From NCBI RefSeq assembly GCF_018966525.1, contig NZ_CP076607.1, forward strand, positions 3,472,001 through 3,536,000: a stretch of DNA of 64,000 nt, written 5' to 3'. This DNA comes from Paenibacillus sophorae. GTDB lineage: Bacteria; Bacillota; Bacilli; Paenibacillales; Paenibacillaceae. The notes below the pieces were generated by a model that had not been told where the DNA came from, did not search any database, and saw only the letters and a list, made by a program, of their open reading frames with translations. A program made the translations under genes and the position numbers. Shown one piece after another: positions 34,318-42,578 of this stretch; the stretch's first letter is position 1, and every line of letters starts with the position of its first letter.

Positions 34318-35214
34318 GTGGAATGGCAGCAGCTCGAATATTTTGAAGCAACCGCGCGTTTGCAGCACATGACGTTGGTGGCTCAGACGCTTAACATTAC
34401 GCAGCCGGCTCTAAGCCGGTCCATCGCCAGACTTGAGACGGAGCTTGGCATTCCGCTTTTTGAAAGGGAGGGGCGGTCGATCCGGCTTAACCGCTATGGC
34501 CAGCTTTTTCTAAGCCATATTGAACGTATTCTTGAGGAATACCGGATGGCCAAGGATGAGATTGACGCTCTGCTGAATCCGTCGCAAGGAGAAGTCTCTC
34601 TGGGGTTTCTGCACACGCTAGGAATTCACCACATCCCAGATTTAATCGGCAAGTTTCGGCGTACTCATCCCCATACCCGGTTTCAGCTTTATCAGAGCAG
34701 CACACAGCATCTTCTGGAACAACTCATCTCCGGCGAGATTGATCTGTGCATGGCTTCGCCTCAGGATGCCAACTTGCGTATGCGCTGGGCCGGATTGTGG
34801 TCGGAGGAATTATTCATAGCGGTGCCAGCCGGACATCGGCTTGCAGGTTCATCGCAGGTGGCGTTGTGCGAAATAGGTCAGGAACCTTTGATCTCTTTTA
34901 AAGAGGGGTACGGACTACGCATCATAACCGATAATCTGCTGCAAGAGTCGGGCATATCTCCGCCTATCGTTTTTGAGGGGGAAGATGTCGATACCGTCGC
35001 CGGGCTGGTCGCCGCGGGACTTGGCGTTGCCATTTTGCCAAAATACAGCGGATTGGATCAGGAAGAGTTATTCTGGGTGTCAATAGAAGACCAATCCTGC
35101 CGCAGAGAAATAGGAATCGCGTGGATGGAAGACCGGTTTCTGTCCCCGGCGGCAGAACGGTTCAAACAATTTGTGCTGGACTATTATTCGAAGGAACAAT
35201 GCGGATATATATAA
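34318..35214 (+). CDS. LysR-family transcriptional regulator
   Basis: The 298-residue protein begins with a LysR winged helix: LQHMTLVAQTLNITQPALSR with SIARLETELGIPLFEREG (residues about 14-53). The rest is a two-lobed effector domain ending in VAAGLGVAILPKY. GTG 34318 follows GAGGG at nine bases. Its divergent partner is the MFS exporter, which it probably activates. The pattern resembles the GltC/CynR branch, but the effector is unknown. Confidence 0.92.
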   Translation: MEWQQLEYFEATARLQHMTLVAQTLNITQPALSRSIARLETELGIPLFEREGRSIRLNRYGQLFLSHIERILEEYRMAKDEIDALLNPSQGEVSLGFLHTLGIHHIPDLIGKFRRTHPHTRFQLYQSSTQHLLEQLISGEIDLCMASPQDANLRMRWAGLWSEELFIAVPAGHRLAGSSQVALCEIGQEPLISFKEGYGLRIITDNLLQESGISPPIVFEGEDVDTVAGLVAAGLGVAILPKYSGLDQEELFWVSIEDQSCRREIGIAWMEDRFLSPAAERFKQFVLDYYSKEQCGYI

Positions 35215-35407
35215 GGCCAAGTCCTAGCCCCAAAAGCCGCCATCCGAATTTATTTGCCCCGCACCCTTTTGATGCGGAAAATACTTGCTTATCGGATCAT
35301 CAAGCTGGATGGGCTTTTTCTCAACCGTCTTAAATTTCAGCTTGATATATTTGGAAATATACCCGACAATAGTTCGTGGGGGAAGGATACATATCGCTCG
35401 AGGATTT

Positions 35408-36529
35408 ATGCTAAAAAGAATGTATTATCTCGATAATCTTCGTGTTTTTCTGACTATGCTTGTCATCGTCTTTCATACGTCTATCGCATATGGCGGATCT
35501 GGGTCTTGGTATTTTGAGGATGTAGATAAATCCCAATTAAATGCAACGATGGTCATTCTGACTATTTTCACGGCGGTTTGCCAAGCTTTCTTTATGGCGC
35601 TGTTCTTTTTCATATCTGGTTACTTTACGCCAAAATCGTATGACCGAAAAGGGCCATTCCGATTTTTGTCTGACCGCTTGCTACGGTTAGGCATTCCCAT
35701 GGTGCTCTATATGTTATGGATAGGCCCTTCTACCATTTATCTTGCCGAATATCGGCATGAACAAACGTATACTGAATTTTTCCGGGAATCTATATTGCAC
35801 TTTAAGATTATTAATTTCGGACCCCTCTGGTTCGCGGAGGCGTTGATTTATTTCGCTTTTTTCTATGTGCTTTACCTTATGATTTTCAAAAAAAGTGAAG
35901 ACGCCTCAGCACGTTCCATCGCTTTCCCGACAGGAGCAAGGCTTTTGGGATTCGCGCTTGGAAGCGGGCTCGCCGCTTTCCTTACTCGGTTTATATTTCC
36001 GTTGGGCACGGGTCCCATGGAACTGCAGCTGGGTTATTTTCCATTATACATACTGCTCTTCATTGCCGGCATCTTGGCCTATCGCCATAACTGGCTTGAA
36101 CAAATTCCGTCTTTGCTCAGCAAAATATGGCTGCGTACTGCCCTCATACTGATTCCGGTTTTCCCCCTGCTGCTCATTTTGACGGGAGCGTTGAACGGTA
36201 ATCTCACGTACAGCGGCGGGTTTCATCTTCAGGCTTTCCTCTATGCGATGTGGGAACCGTTTATCTGCTTCGGCATCTGCCTGGGGCTGCTTTTTTTGTT
36301 TCGACGCCGGATGAACAAGGCTTCCAGGATTATGGAAAGGTTGGCGAAGCTGGCCTTCACGGCTTATATCATTCACCCTGTTGTCGTCGTGAGCTGTACG
36401 CTGGTTATGCATCATGTAGACCTGGCTCCGCTACTTAAGCTTATTATTGTCGCACCCGTTTCCGTAGTTCTCACCTTTGCCGCATCACAGGTTATTTACA
36501 AAATCCCTTATGCAAGCAGGATCTTGTAA
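35408..36529 (+). CDS. Acyltransferase 3 family membrane protein
   Basis: The protein of about 373 residues has ten or so membrane helices. YLDNLRVFLTMLVIVFHTS is the conserved start of the family and holds the catalytic histidine; GPLWFAEALIYFAFFYVLYL follows. Members move acyl groups onto sugars or lipids at the membrane (OafA, MdoC-like). ATG 35408 sits only three bases after GAGGA, so ATG 35420 is a possible alternative. It stands alone. Acceptor unknown. Confidence 0.83.
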   Translation: MLKRMYYLDNLRVFLTMLVIVFHTSIAYGGSGSWYFEDVDKSQLNATMVILTIFTAVCQAFFMALFFFISGYFTPKSYDRKGPFRFLSDRLLRLGIPMVLYMLWIGPSTIYLAEYRHEQTYTEFFRESILHFKIINFGPLWFAEALIYFAFFYVLYLMIFKKSEDASARSIAFPTGARLLGFALGSGLAAFLTRFIFPLGTGPMELQLGYFPLYILLFIAGILAYRHNWLEQIPSLLSKIWLRTALILIPVFPLLLILTGALNGNLTYSGGFHLQAFLYAMWEPFICFGICLGLLFLFRRRMNKASRIMERLAKLAFTAYIIHPVVVVSCTLVMHHVDLAPLLKLIIVAPVSVVLTFAASQVIYKIPYASRIL

Positions 36530-37065
36530 CATCGAATAATAAGGTTTCGGAACGAATCAACTAGTTATAGAGAAGTGGTTGCCAAATTCAAGGAGCACGA
36601 TCATTCATCAGCGAAGCTGTTGAACGAAAAGCCCAAAAAGAGAAGCGACAACGTGAAGCAGTACAAGCGGATGAGAGATGAAGTGAATGCTGACTGGATT
36701 AATGTAGTTGTCAACTGGCGGGGCTGCTGGAGTCGATGAACAAGAAGGTGAAGGCTTATCGATCGGTATGCCCCAGCGACCCCAATTGGCTGATCGTGTG
36801 TTTTTATGTTCAAATAATAGGTACTTATTAGTAACTATATTACTTTTAAGTGCCTATATTACAAAAAAGTATCTACTTTTCATTCGTGTCTGATAGATCT
36901 ATAATGGCAAATGCTCATCAAAATTAAGGTGTACTTCAGTTTCGGTTCAACATCAATTTACTTAGGGTCGTGAAGCGACTCGGTAATTCCGGGTTTCCAT
37001 TCAACGGCTTGACGTTGATTGCTTATGGACTTGACGGGTACATAATGACACGAAGGAGAATGTTT
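36530..37065 (+). other. Gene-poor stretch with a 54-codon remnant-like frame and repeated promoter elements
   Basis: No recognisable gene is present. A frame at about 36577-36741 (GTG to TGA, 54 codons, lysine rich, beginning VVAKFKEHDHSS) looks like a fragment but matches no family I know. AGTAACTATATTAC (36830-36843) and AGTGCCTATATTAC (36849-36862) form an imperfect direct repeat 19 bases apart, overlapping TACTTATTAGTA; it may be a HxlR/YodB-type operator for the operon starting at 37066. Confidence 0.4.
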
Positions 37066-37860
37066 ATGGAATTGAACTTGAAAAATAAATTAGTTCTTAT
37101 TACAGGATCGACGGCGGGGATTGGTAAAGGAACAGCCGTAAGCTTTTTGAAAGAAGGCGCCAAAGTTATTATTAACGGTCGCTCTGAAGAAAATGTTAAA
37201 GCAACGGTTAAAGAACTCTCCGCACTCGGAACGGTTTATGGAATTGCCGCAGACGTTGCCGATAATGCGGAATGCGAGAAACTCATCAATAAAGTGAACG
37301 AAATCGGAGATTTGGATGTCTTGATTAATAATACGGGTGTTTTTACCGTAAAGCCTTTTGTTGATGTGACGGATGAGGAATGGCTGGAATACTACCAAAT
37401 TAATCTGATGAGCGCTGTTCGTTTATCCAGAGCATTCCTGCCCAAGATGATTGAACGCAATGCGGGACGAATCATTAACGTTGCAAGTGAAGCCGGAATT
37501 AAACCCTATCCCGAACTTATTCCGTATGGTATATCTAAAACTTCGCTCATTACGCTTTCAAGAGGTTTGGCGGAAGTGGCCAAAGGAACAAATGTAACGA
37601 TCAACTCGGTTCTCCCAGGACCGACGTGGACGGAAGGATTCGGCACTTTCATTACAGATCTGGCTAAAGAGAATGGAAAAGATCTGGATACTTTTATCAA
37701 AGATTACTTTAAGTATGACCAGCCGACTTCTCTGATTCAGCGTTATGCCACAGTCGAGGAAGTAGCAGATACCATTGTATTCCTTGCATCCGATAAAGCA
37801 TCAGCCATCAACGGTGCGGCTCAAAGAGTTGAAGGCGGGATTATCCAAAGCATTTTGTAA
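37066..37860 (+). CDS. Short-chain dehydrogenase/reductase
   Basis: The 264-residue enzyme has a Rossmann fold with the cofactor loop TGSTAGIGKG (about residues 13-22), INNTGVFTVKPF, the catalytic serine in INVASEAG, and the catalytic pair YGISK. ATG 37066 is seven bases after GAAGGAG; the longer frame lacks a site. NGRSEE after the second strand (Arg) favours NADP(H). It heads a three-gene, AT-richer operon with an iron alcohol dehydrogenase and a small monooxygenase, suggesting carbonyl or quinone detoxification. Confidence 0.9.
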   Translation: MELNLKNKLVLITGSTAGIGKGTAVSFLKEGAKVIINGRSEENVKATVKELSALGTVYGIAADVADNAECEKLINKVNEIGDLDVLINNTGVFTVKPFVDVTDEEWLEYYQINLMSAVRLSRAFLPKMIERNAGRIINVASEAGIKPYPELIPYGISKTSLITLSRGLAEVAKGTNVTINSVLPGPTWTEGFGTFITDLAKENGKDLDTFIKDYFKYDQPTSLIQRYATVEEVADTIVFLASDKASAINGAAQRVEGGIIQSIL

Positions 37861-37898
37861 TCACACGGCCGAAGCAATAGAAAAAGGAGGAGTACCAT

Positions 37899-39065
37899 AT
37901 GAATCCCTTTGAATTTAATAATCCTACCAAAATCCTTTTTGGACGCGGGCAAGTCGAAGAAATTAAAAATGAAATTCCATCCTATGGACGGCGGGTTTTG
38001 CTTCTATATGGGGGTGGAAGTATTAAAAAGAATGGGCTGTACGATCAAGTGATTAAAGCCCTGTCTGAAATTACAGATGTTCATGTGGTGGAACTGAGCG
38101 GAGTGGAACCCAATCCGCGATTAACAACGGTGAATAAGGGAATTGACCTTATCAAAGAAAATAATTTGGATTTTATTCTTGCTATTGGTGGCGGAAGCGT
38201 AATTGATTGTGCAAAAGCTATCTCTGTAGGCGTCTACTACAAAGGCGACGTATGGGATATTGTAACGAATAAGGCAACAGCGACAAAAGCCGTTCCTATC
38301 GGTACTATTTTGACTATCTCTGCGACAGGATCAGAAGTCAACAGCGGTTCGGTCATTACGAATTGGGAAGAAAAGGATAAACGATTTTTTGTCTCCGATC
38401 TTACCTTCCCTAAGTTCAGTGTTCTGGATCCGGAAAACACTTTTTCCGTACCCAAGAACCAGACGGTCTACGGCATGGTAGACATTATGTCCCATGTTTT
38501 CGAGCAATACTTTCATGCTTCCTCCAATGCTCCGCTGCAAGAACGGTTCGGTGAATCCATCCTGCAGACAACTATGGAAGTTGCGCCCAAGTTGATTAAT
38601 GATCTCAATAATTACGATTACCGCGAAGTCATTATGCTCAACGCATCATTAGCTTTAAATGGCATTCTATCGATGGGTGTGCAGACAGATTGGGCGACCC
38701 ATCTGATCGAGCATGCGGTCTCAGCTGTTCATGACATTCCTCATGGCGGCGGATTAGCAATCTTGTTCCCTAATTGGATGGAATTTGTCGCTTCCAAGAG
38801 ACCGGAAAAAGTGGCTCAATTAGGGATTCGCGTTTTTGGAATTGATGCCAAAGACAAAAATGACTCTGATGTGGCGACAGAGACGATTCAAAAATTGCGT
38901 GAGTTTTGGAGTTCGCTAGGGGCGCCTGAGAAACTTTCCGATTATGGAATCGATAGTACAGAAATTGATTTAATGATTGAAAGAGCAATGGTGGCCGAAA
39001 CCCTAGGAAGTTATGTCCCTTTAAATAAAAACGATGTGGAGACTATTTTAAGAAAATCATTGTAA
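37899..39065 (+). CDS. Iron-containing alcohol dehydrogenase, butanol-dehydrogenase type
   Basis: The 388-residue enzyme resembles YugJ/BdhA NAD(P)H-dependent butanol dehydrogenases: NPTKILFGRGQVEEI at the front, LAIGGGSVIDCAKAIS for the cofactor, TISATGSEVNSGSVI, MVDIMSHVFEQYF, THLIEHAVSAVHDIPHGGGL with the metal-binding histidines. It follows the short-chain dehydrogenase by 38 bases with an AAAGGAGG site. Expected to reduce aldehydes to alcohols in the cytoplasm. Base composition is clearly more AT-rich than the window average, as in its two neighbours. Confidence 0.92.
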   Translation: MNPFEFNNPTKILFGRGQVEEIKNEIPSYGRRVLLLYGGGSIKKNGLYDQVIKALSEITDVHVVELSGVEPNPRLTTVNKGIDLIKENNLDFILAIGGGSVIDCAKAISVGVYYKGDVWDIVTNKATATKAVPIGTILTISATGSEVNSGSVITNWEEKDKRFFVSDLTFPKFSVLDPENTFSVPKNQTVYGMVDIMSHVFEQYFHASSNAPLQERFGESILQTTMEVAPKLINDLNNYDYREVIMLNASLALNGILSMGVQTDWATHLIEHAVSAVHDIPHGGGLAILFPNWMEFVASKRPEKVAQLGIRVFGIDAKDKNDSDVATETIQKLREFWSSLGAPEKLSDYGIDSTEIDLMIERAMVAETLGSYVPLNKNDVETILRKSL

Positions 39066-39116
39066 TCCTATAACGAAGTTTCTCGTATAAGCTGTTAAAA
39101 GGGGAGTTGAAAGTAA

Positions 39117-39407
39117 ATGAGCGCTATTTCTATTACAGCCATTCTTCAAGCAAAACCGGGAAAAGAGCAGCTTCTGCATCAAGAGTTAGTGAAAGTGGTA
39201 ACACCTTCCAGATCGGAAGAAGGATGCATAAAGTATGTCCTTCATCAATCTATAGAAAATAATGCAGTTTTTGTGTTTTATGAAATCTGGAAAGATGAAG
39301 AGTCTATCAACTTCCATATTGAAACTGACCATTATAAGCAATTCCGGCGTAATATAGAGGATCTTATTGAGTCAAGGCAAGTACATCGATTGCGCGAAGT
39401 TAATTAA
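39117..39407 (+). CDS. Antibiotic biosynthesis monooxygenase (ABM/YgiN-like) domain protein
   Basis: The 96-residue protein is one ABM dimeric alpha-beta barrel: ITAILQAKPGKEQLLHQEL at the front and CIKYVLHQSIENNAVFVFYE in the middle. Members of this group act as small quinol or quinone monooxygenases (YgiN-like) or have unassigned roles. It is the last gene of the operon beginning at 37066, 51 bases after the alcohol dehydrogenase, and a strong terminator follows. The context supports quinone or aldehyde stress handling, which is inferred. Confidence 0.88.
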   Translation: MSAISITAILQAKPGKEQLLHQELVKVVTPSRSEEGCIKYVLHQSIENNAVFVFYEIWKDEESINFHIETDHYKQFRRNIEDLIESRQVHRLREVN

Positions 39408-39433
39408 TAATTGACTTGATATAAAGAACACAG

Positions 39434-39473
39434 AATTGGCCCTAAGCAAAATCTCTTGCTCAGGGCCAATTTC
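39434..39473 (+). terminator. Intrinsic terminator of the SDR operon
   Basis: AATTGGCCCTaAGCAA pairs with TTGCTcAGGGCCAATT around a six-base loop. The 3' flank is TTTC. It is a strong hairpin with a modest T-run. Confidence 0.8.
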
Positions 39474-39590
39474 AATAAACTTAACCCCAAATACCGAGAA
39501 AAGGGTATCAGCCTATGGGTATCCCGGTTTATAATGAATCAAGTTAATTAGCTGTAAATATATTTGCATAAGTCAGGAGAAAATCAAACG

Positions 39591-40802
39591 ATGTCTTTAA
39601 CACAAAATGATAAACGGCTTAGACTTGTTTTGCTGTTAGGCGCTTTTTCGGCACTGGGTCCTCTTACAATCGATATGTATTTGCCTTCATTTCCTGAAAT
39701 CGCTGCTGATTTTGGCGCCCGTGCTTCTCTGGTGCAGCTTAGTCTAACTGCTTGCCTAATAGGCTTAGGTCTGGGTCAAATCATTATGGGCCCTTTGAGT
39801 GACGTTCATGGAAGACGCAAGCCCATAATAATCTCACTTATTCTCTACTTGATCGCTTCATTTGTCTGCGCGGTCTCACCAAATATCATATATTTCATAG
39901 CAGCACGCTTTGTTCAAGGCTTTGCCGCCTCTGCAGGAATTGTTATTTCTCGGGCTATCATCCGCGATGTTTATAGCGGACCGGAACTCACCAAGTTTTT
40001 TTCACTGCTCATGTTAGTGAATAATATGTTTCCCTTAATTGCACCAGTGGCAGGAAGCGGCGTAATATCCTTTACTACATGGGTGGGTGTTTTTGTAGTC
40101 TTGGGTACTGTTGGATTGGCGTTAGTTATCCTTGCAACCTTGAACCTTAAAGAGACCTTGCCTGCTCAGAATCGAATTTCAGGCAACTTTGGTGAACTGA
40201 TTAGAGGTATTCGAACCTTGCTAAAAGATCGTGAGTTTACCGGATACGCGCTGGCACAAGGGATTATGATCGGAGGGGTATTCGCTTATGTATCAGGGAC
40301 TCCTTTTATCTACCAGAATATTTACGGTGCCTCTCCACAGCTGTTTGCAATTTTATTCGGATCGAATGGAATAAGCTTAATTATCGGTTCTCAAATCGTT
40401 GGACGCTTTACCCATGTGATCTCGGAGCGGCGATTCTTGTGTTTTGGATTGCTGTTATCCGGGGCGTCCAGCCTTGCGGCCTTACTTGTGATTCTTTTGA
40501 ACGGCCCATTACTAGCATTAGTTATTCCGCTTTTCTTTTTTGTCGCATCTATCGGTACAACTTCAACAGCTTCCTTCTCTCTAGCGATGGAGTCACAAAG
40601 TCATATGGCAGGGAGTGCATCTGCGCTTCTTGGATTACTGCCTTTTCTGCTGGGAGCATGCACCTCTCCATTGGTTGGCATTGCCGGTGAATATACTGCA
40701 GTCCCAATGGGTGTTATTATCTTGTCGACCAGTTTATTGGCGATCCTTGCTTACTTTGGTCTTGCACATAAATCCCAAACAAGCTATTCTCCGTGCTCTT
40801 AA
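39591..40802 (+). CDS. MFS drug exporter, Bcr/CflA type
   Basis: The 403-residue transporter has twelve membrane helices. TIDMYLPSFPEIAADFGA is the hallmark first-loop sequence of the Bcr/CflA (bicyclomycin/chloramphenicol) family, and GPLSDVHGRRKPIIISL is the MFS loop 2-3 motif. RFVQGFAASAGIVISRAII is typical of helix 4. ATG 39591 follows CAGGAG by 11 bases. It lies alone between two terminators. Drug efflux is the family's usual role; the real substrate is unknown. Confidence 0.92.
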   Translation: MSLTQNDKRLRLVLLLGAFSALGPLTIDMYLPSFPEIAADFGARASLVQLSLTACLIGLGLGQIIMGPLSDVHGRRKPIIISLILYLIASFVCAVSPNIIYFIAARFVQGFAASAGIVISRAIIRDVYSGPELTKFFSLLMLVNNMFPLIAPVAGSGVISFTTWVGVFVVLGTVGLALVILATLNLKETLPAQNRISGNFGELIRGIRTLLKDREFTGYALAQGIMIGGVFAYVSGTPFIYQNIYGASPQLFAILFGSNGISLIIGSQIVGRFTHVISERRFLCFGLLLSGASSLAALLVILLNGPLLALVIPLFFFVASIGTTSTASFSLAMESQSHMAGSASALLGLLPFLLGACTSPLVGIAGEYTAVPMGVIILSTSLLAILAYFGLAHKSQTSYSPCS

Positions 40803-40826
40803 TTCACAGACCCTCTGCAAAAAAAG

Positions 40827-40878
40827 GGCCGCAGCACCAGTGCCACAGCCCTTAAGCCCGCTTCAAACGCGGGCTTTT
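40827..40878. terminator. Two hairpins forming a bidirectional terminator
   Basis: AAGGGC/GCCCTT (to 40853) is followed by AAGCCCGC/GCGGGCTT (40854-40876) and TTTTC. They separate the exporter (+) from the rhodanese gene (-). Confidence 0.8.
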
Positions 40879-40883
40879 CATAT

Positions 40884-41729
40884 TTATTCCTCTCCAGTCG
40901 CTACCGGATTCTCCTCATAGCTGATCCAGTCGCTCCAACTCCCGGCATACAGCCGCACCTTATCGTATCCAGCTCTCTGAAGAGCAAGCACATTCGGGCA
41001 GGCGGTAACGCCGGAGCCGCAGTAGACGATGACTTCGCGGCTGGGATCGATGTCGGCAAACTTCTCTTTCAGCGCGGCGGCGTCTTTCCATCGGCCCTGC
41101 TCGTCAAGGACATCCTTCCAGAACCGGTTGACCGCGCCCGGGATATGCCCAGCCTTGGCGTCGATCGATTCTTCGAGACCGGCATAGCGGCGCGGCTCAC
41201 GCGAGTCGATCAACAGCGGAACGGAAGGGCCACCATCCTGCGAATATTTTCGGACTTCCTCTACACTTGCCAGCATTTCCGGATGGACCTCTGGCTCGTA
41301 CGTGGTTGGAACTCGGAAAGGCTGGCTATCGCTTACCGGAAAATCCGCCGCCTTCCACGCCGAGTAGCCTTCATCCATAACAAAAACTTTGTCGTGACCC
41401 AAGTAGCGCAGCATCCACCACAGTCTGGAAGCGAATGCGCCGCCCTGGTCATCGTAAGCGACGACGATGCTGTCACGGTTAATGCCCGCTTGGCCCAGCA
41501 CAGATGCGAGCGCAGCAGGTTCCGGCAAGGGATGGCGGCCCCCATGTGGGCCGACAGGGGCGGATAATTGCTCCTCCAAATGCAAATAAACGGCTCCAGG
41601 AATATGATCTTTCAGGTAGGCGCTGCGTCCCGCTTCGGGATCGGACAGCAGAAAGCGGCAATCCGCAATGACCAGCTCGGGTTCATACATCCGGGCCAGC
41701 AGCCAGCGGGTGGAAACGACGGAATCCAT
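40884..41729 (-). CDS. Tandem-rhodanese sulfurtransferase
   Basis: The 281-residue protein has two rhodanese domains (about 1-135 and 145-275). Only the second has the active-site cysteine, in YCGSGVTACPN; the first has YDDQGGAFASRLWW in that position and is a structural domain. The six-residue loop CGSGVT is the pattern of 3-mercaptopyruvate sulfurtransferases, which have CG(S/T)GVT. It would move sulfane sulfur from mercaptopyruvate or thiosulfate to an acceptor. An AGGAAGG site precedes the ATG. It stands alone, not in the sulfur-related locus at 19.8 kb. Confidence 0.92.
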   Translation of the reverse strand: MDSVVSTRWLLARMYEPELVIADCRFLLSDPEAGRSAYLKDHIPGAVYLHLEEQLSAPVGPHGGRHPLPEPAALASVLGQAGINRDSIVVAYDDQGGAFASRLWWMLRYLGHDKVFVMDEGYSAWKAADFPVSDSQPFRVPTTYEPEVHPEMLASVEEVRKYSQDGGPSVPLLIDSREPRRYAGLEESIDAKAGHIPGAVNRFWKDVLDEQGRWKDAAALKEKFADIDPSREVIVYCGSGVTACPNVLALQRAGYDKVRLYAGSWSDWISYEENPVATGEE

Positions 41730-41868
41730 AATTTCAACCTTCCTCCCAATTGTTCAAGTATATTAAAGCCATTATAACGGAAAAAGAAGAGGGGACAAAG
41801 AGAGCGGGATTTGGCTGACGGCATGAGCGGCGCGGCCAATCTTCCTAAGAACCCATCCTAATGGATAC

Positions 41869-41893
41869 AAAAAAAGACGGGGTGTCCCGTCTT
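41869..41893 (-). terminator. Terminator of the PilZ gene
   Basis: AAGACGGG pairs with CCCGTCTT, and the A-run at the left end gives a U-run on the minus strand. It begins four bases after the PilZ stop codon. Confidence 0.85.
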
Positions 41894-41896
41894 GTC

Positions 41897-42277
41897 CTAG
41901 CTGTCTTCCTCGCCCGAAGACATTGTCCAGAGATCAAGCTCGCTCGTCAGAATTTCTTCCTCTTCCGCGGTTAAGTCGAGTCTGACTCCGTATTGGTATT
42001 CGCCAAGACCGTACATCCAGCCCCAGCGGACGCTTCCTGTGAACCGAAGCATATTCTCGTTCAACTTAAAATGAATGATTAGCCTGGTGTCTTTAGACGT
42101 GAACCGGAGGTTTAATGAACTGCGAACCTTGCAGCCCGAACGGCTGAGGTCGATCAGTACACCCTCGGTCTGCTTTCCGGCACCCGGACCCGTGCTGCCC
42201 GCCGGCAGTTCCAGCCAGCAATCAATCGGTTGATTCATAACATAACGGAATGGTTCTTTTCTACTGGCAGCGCCCAT
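41897..42277 (-). CDS. PilZ-domain protein (probable c-di-GMP receptor)
   Basis: The 126-residue protein is a single PilZ domain. RKEPFR near the N-terminus supplies the arginine motif, and DLSRSGCKV is the D/NxSxxG motif; together these hold cyclic di-GMP. The C-terminus is acidic. It is divergent from a GGDEF cyclase gene 300 bases away, which could make its ligand. The downstream partner it controls is unknown. Confidence 0.85.
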   Translation of the reverse strand: MGAASRKEPFRYVMNQPIDCWLELPAGSTGPGAGKQTEGVLIDLSRSGCKVRSSLNLRFTSKDTRLIIHFKLNENMLRFTGSVRWGWMYGLGEYQYGVRLDLTAEEEEILTSELDLWTMSSGEEDS

Positions 42278-42578
42278 AATTTCCCTCCGCCCGTTTATTA
42301 GCTATTATAACGAAATGATGCGGATAGGACAATCTGCCTTAAACATTATTTTGCAAAAATAATAAAAAGAGCAACAAAGCAAAGGCAAAAATACAGTTTC
42401 ATAAAGAAAGCGCTGTAGAAGGCGATTTCGCTTGCCGATTTATAGGTGCTGCAGCTTCATAAAATCCTTCCGTTTTCCGATATAAGAACTAAAACGAAAA
42501 ATATGACTAAATGCTATTGTCATTTTACATTATAGTCTTCTGGAAACAGTACATAGGGAAAAGGGAGGAGAAAACGGG
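42278..42578. other. Divergent intergenic region
   Basis: This 300-base AT-rich region lies between the PilZ gene and the GGDEF gene. It must hold both promoters. I see a TATAGT at about 42533 that could serve the cyclase gene, but no convincing -35, no c-di-GMP riboswitch consensus and no gene. Confidence 0.4.

Noticed and set aside
42278..42578. A c-di-GMP riboswitch between the PilZ and GGDEF genes
   Set aside because: The region contains no GEMM-like conserved core and no paired-helix layout that I can recognise.
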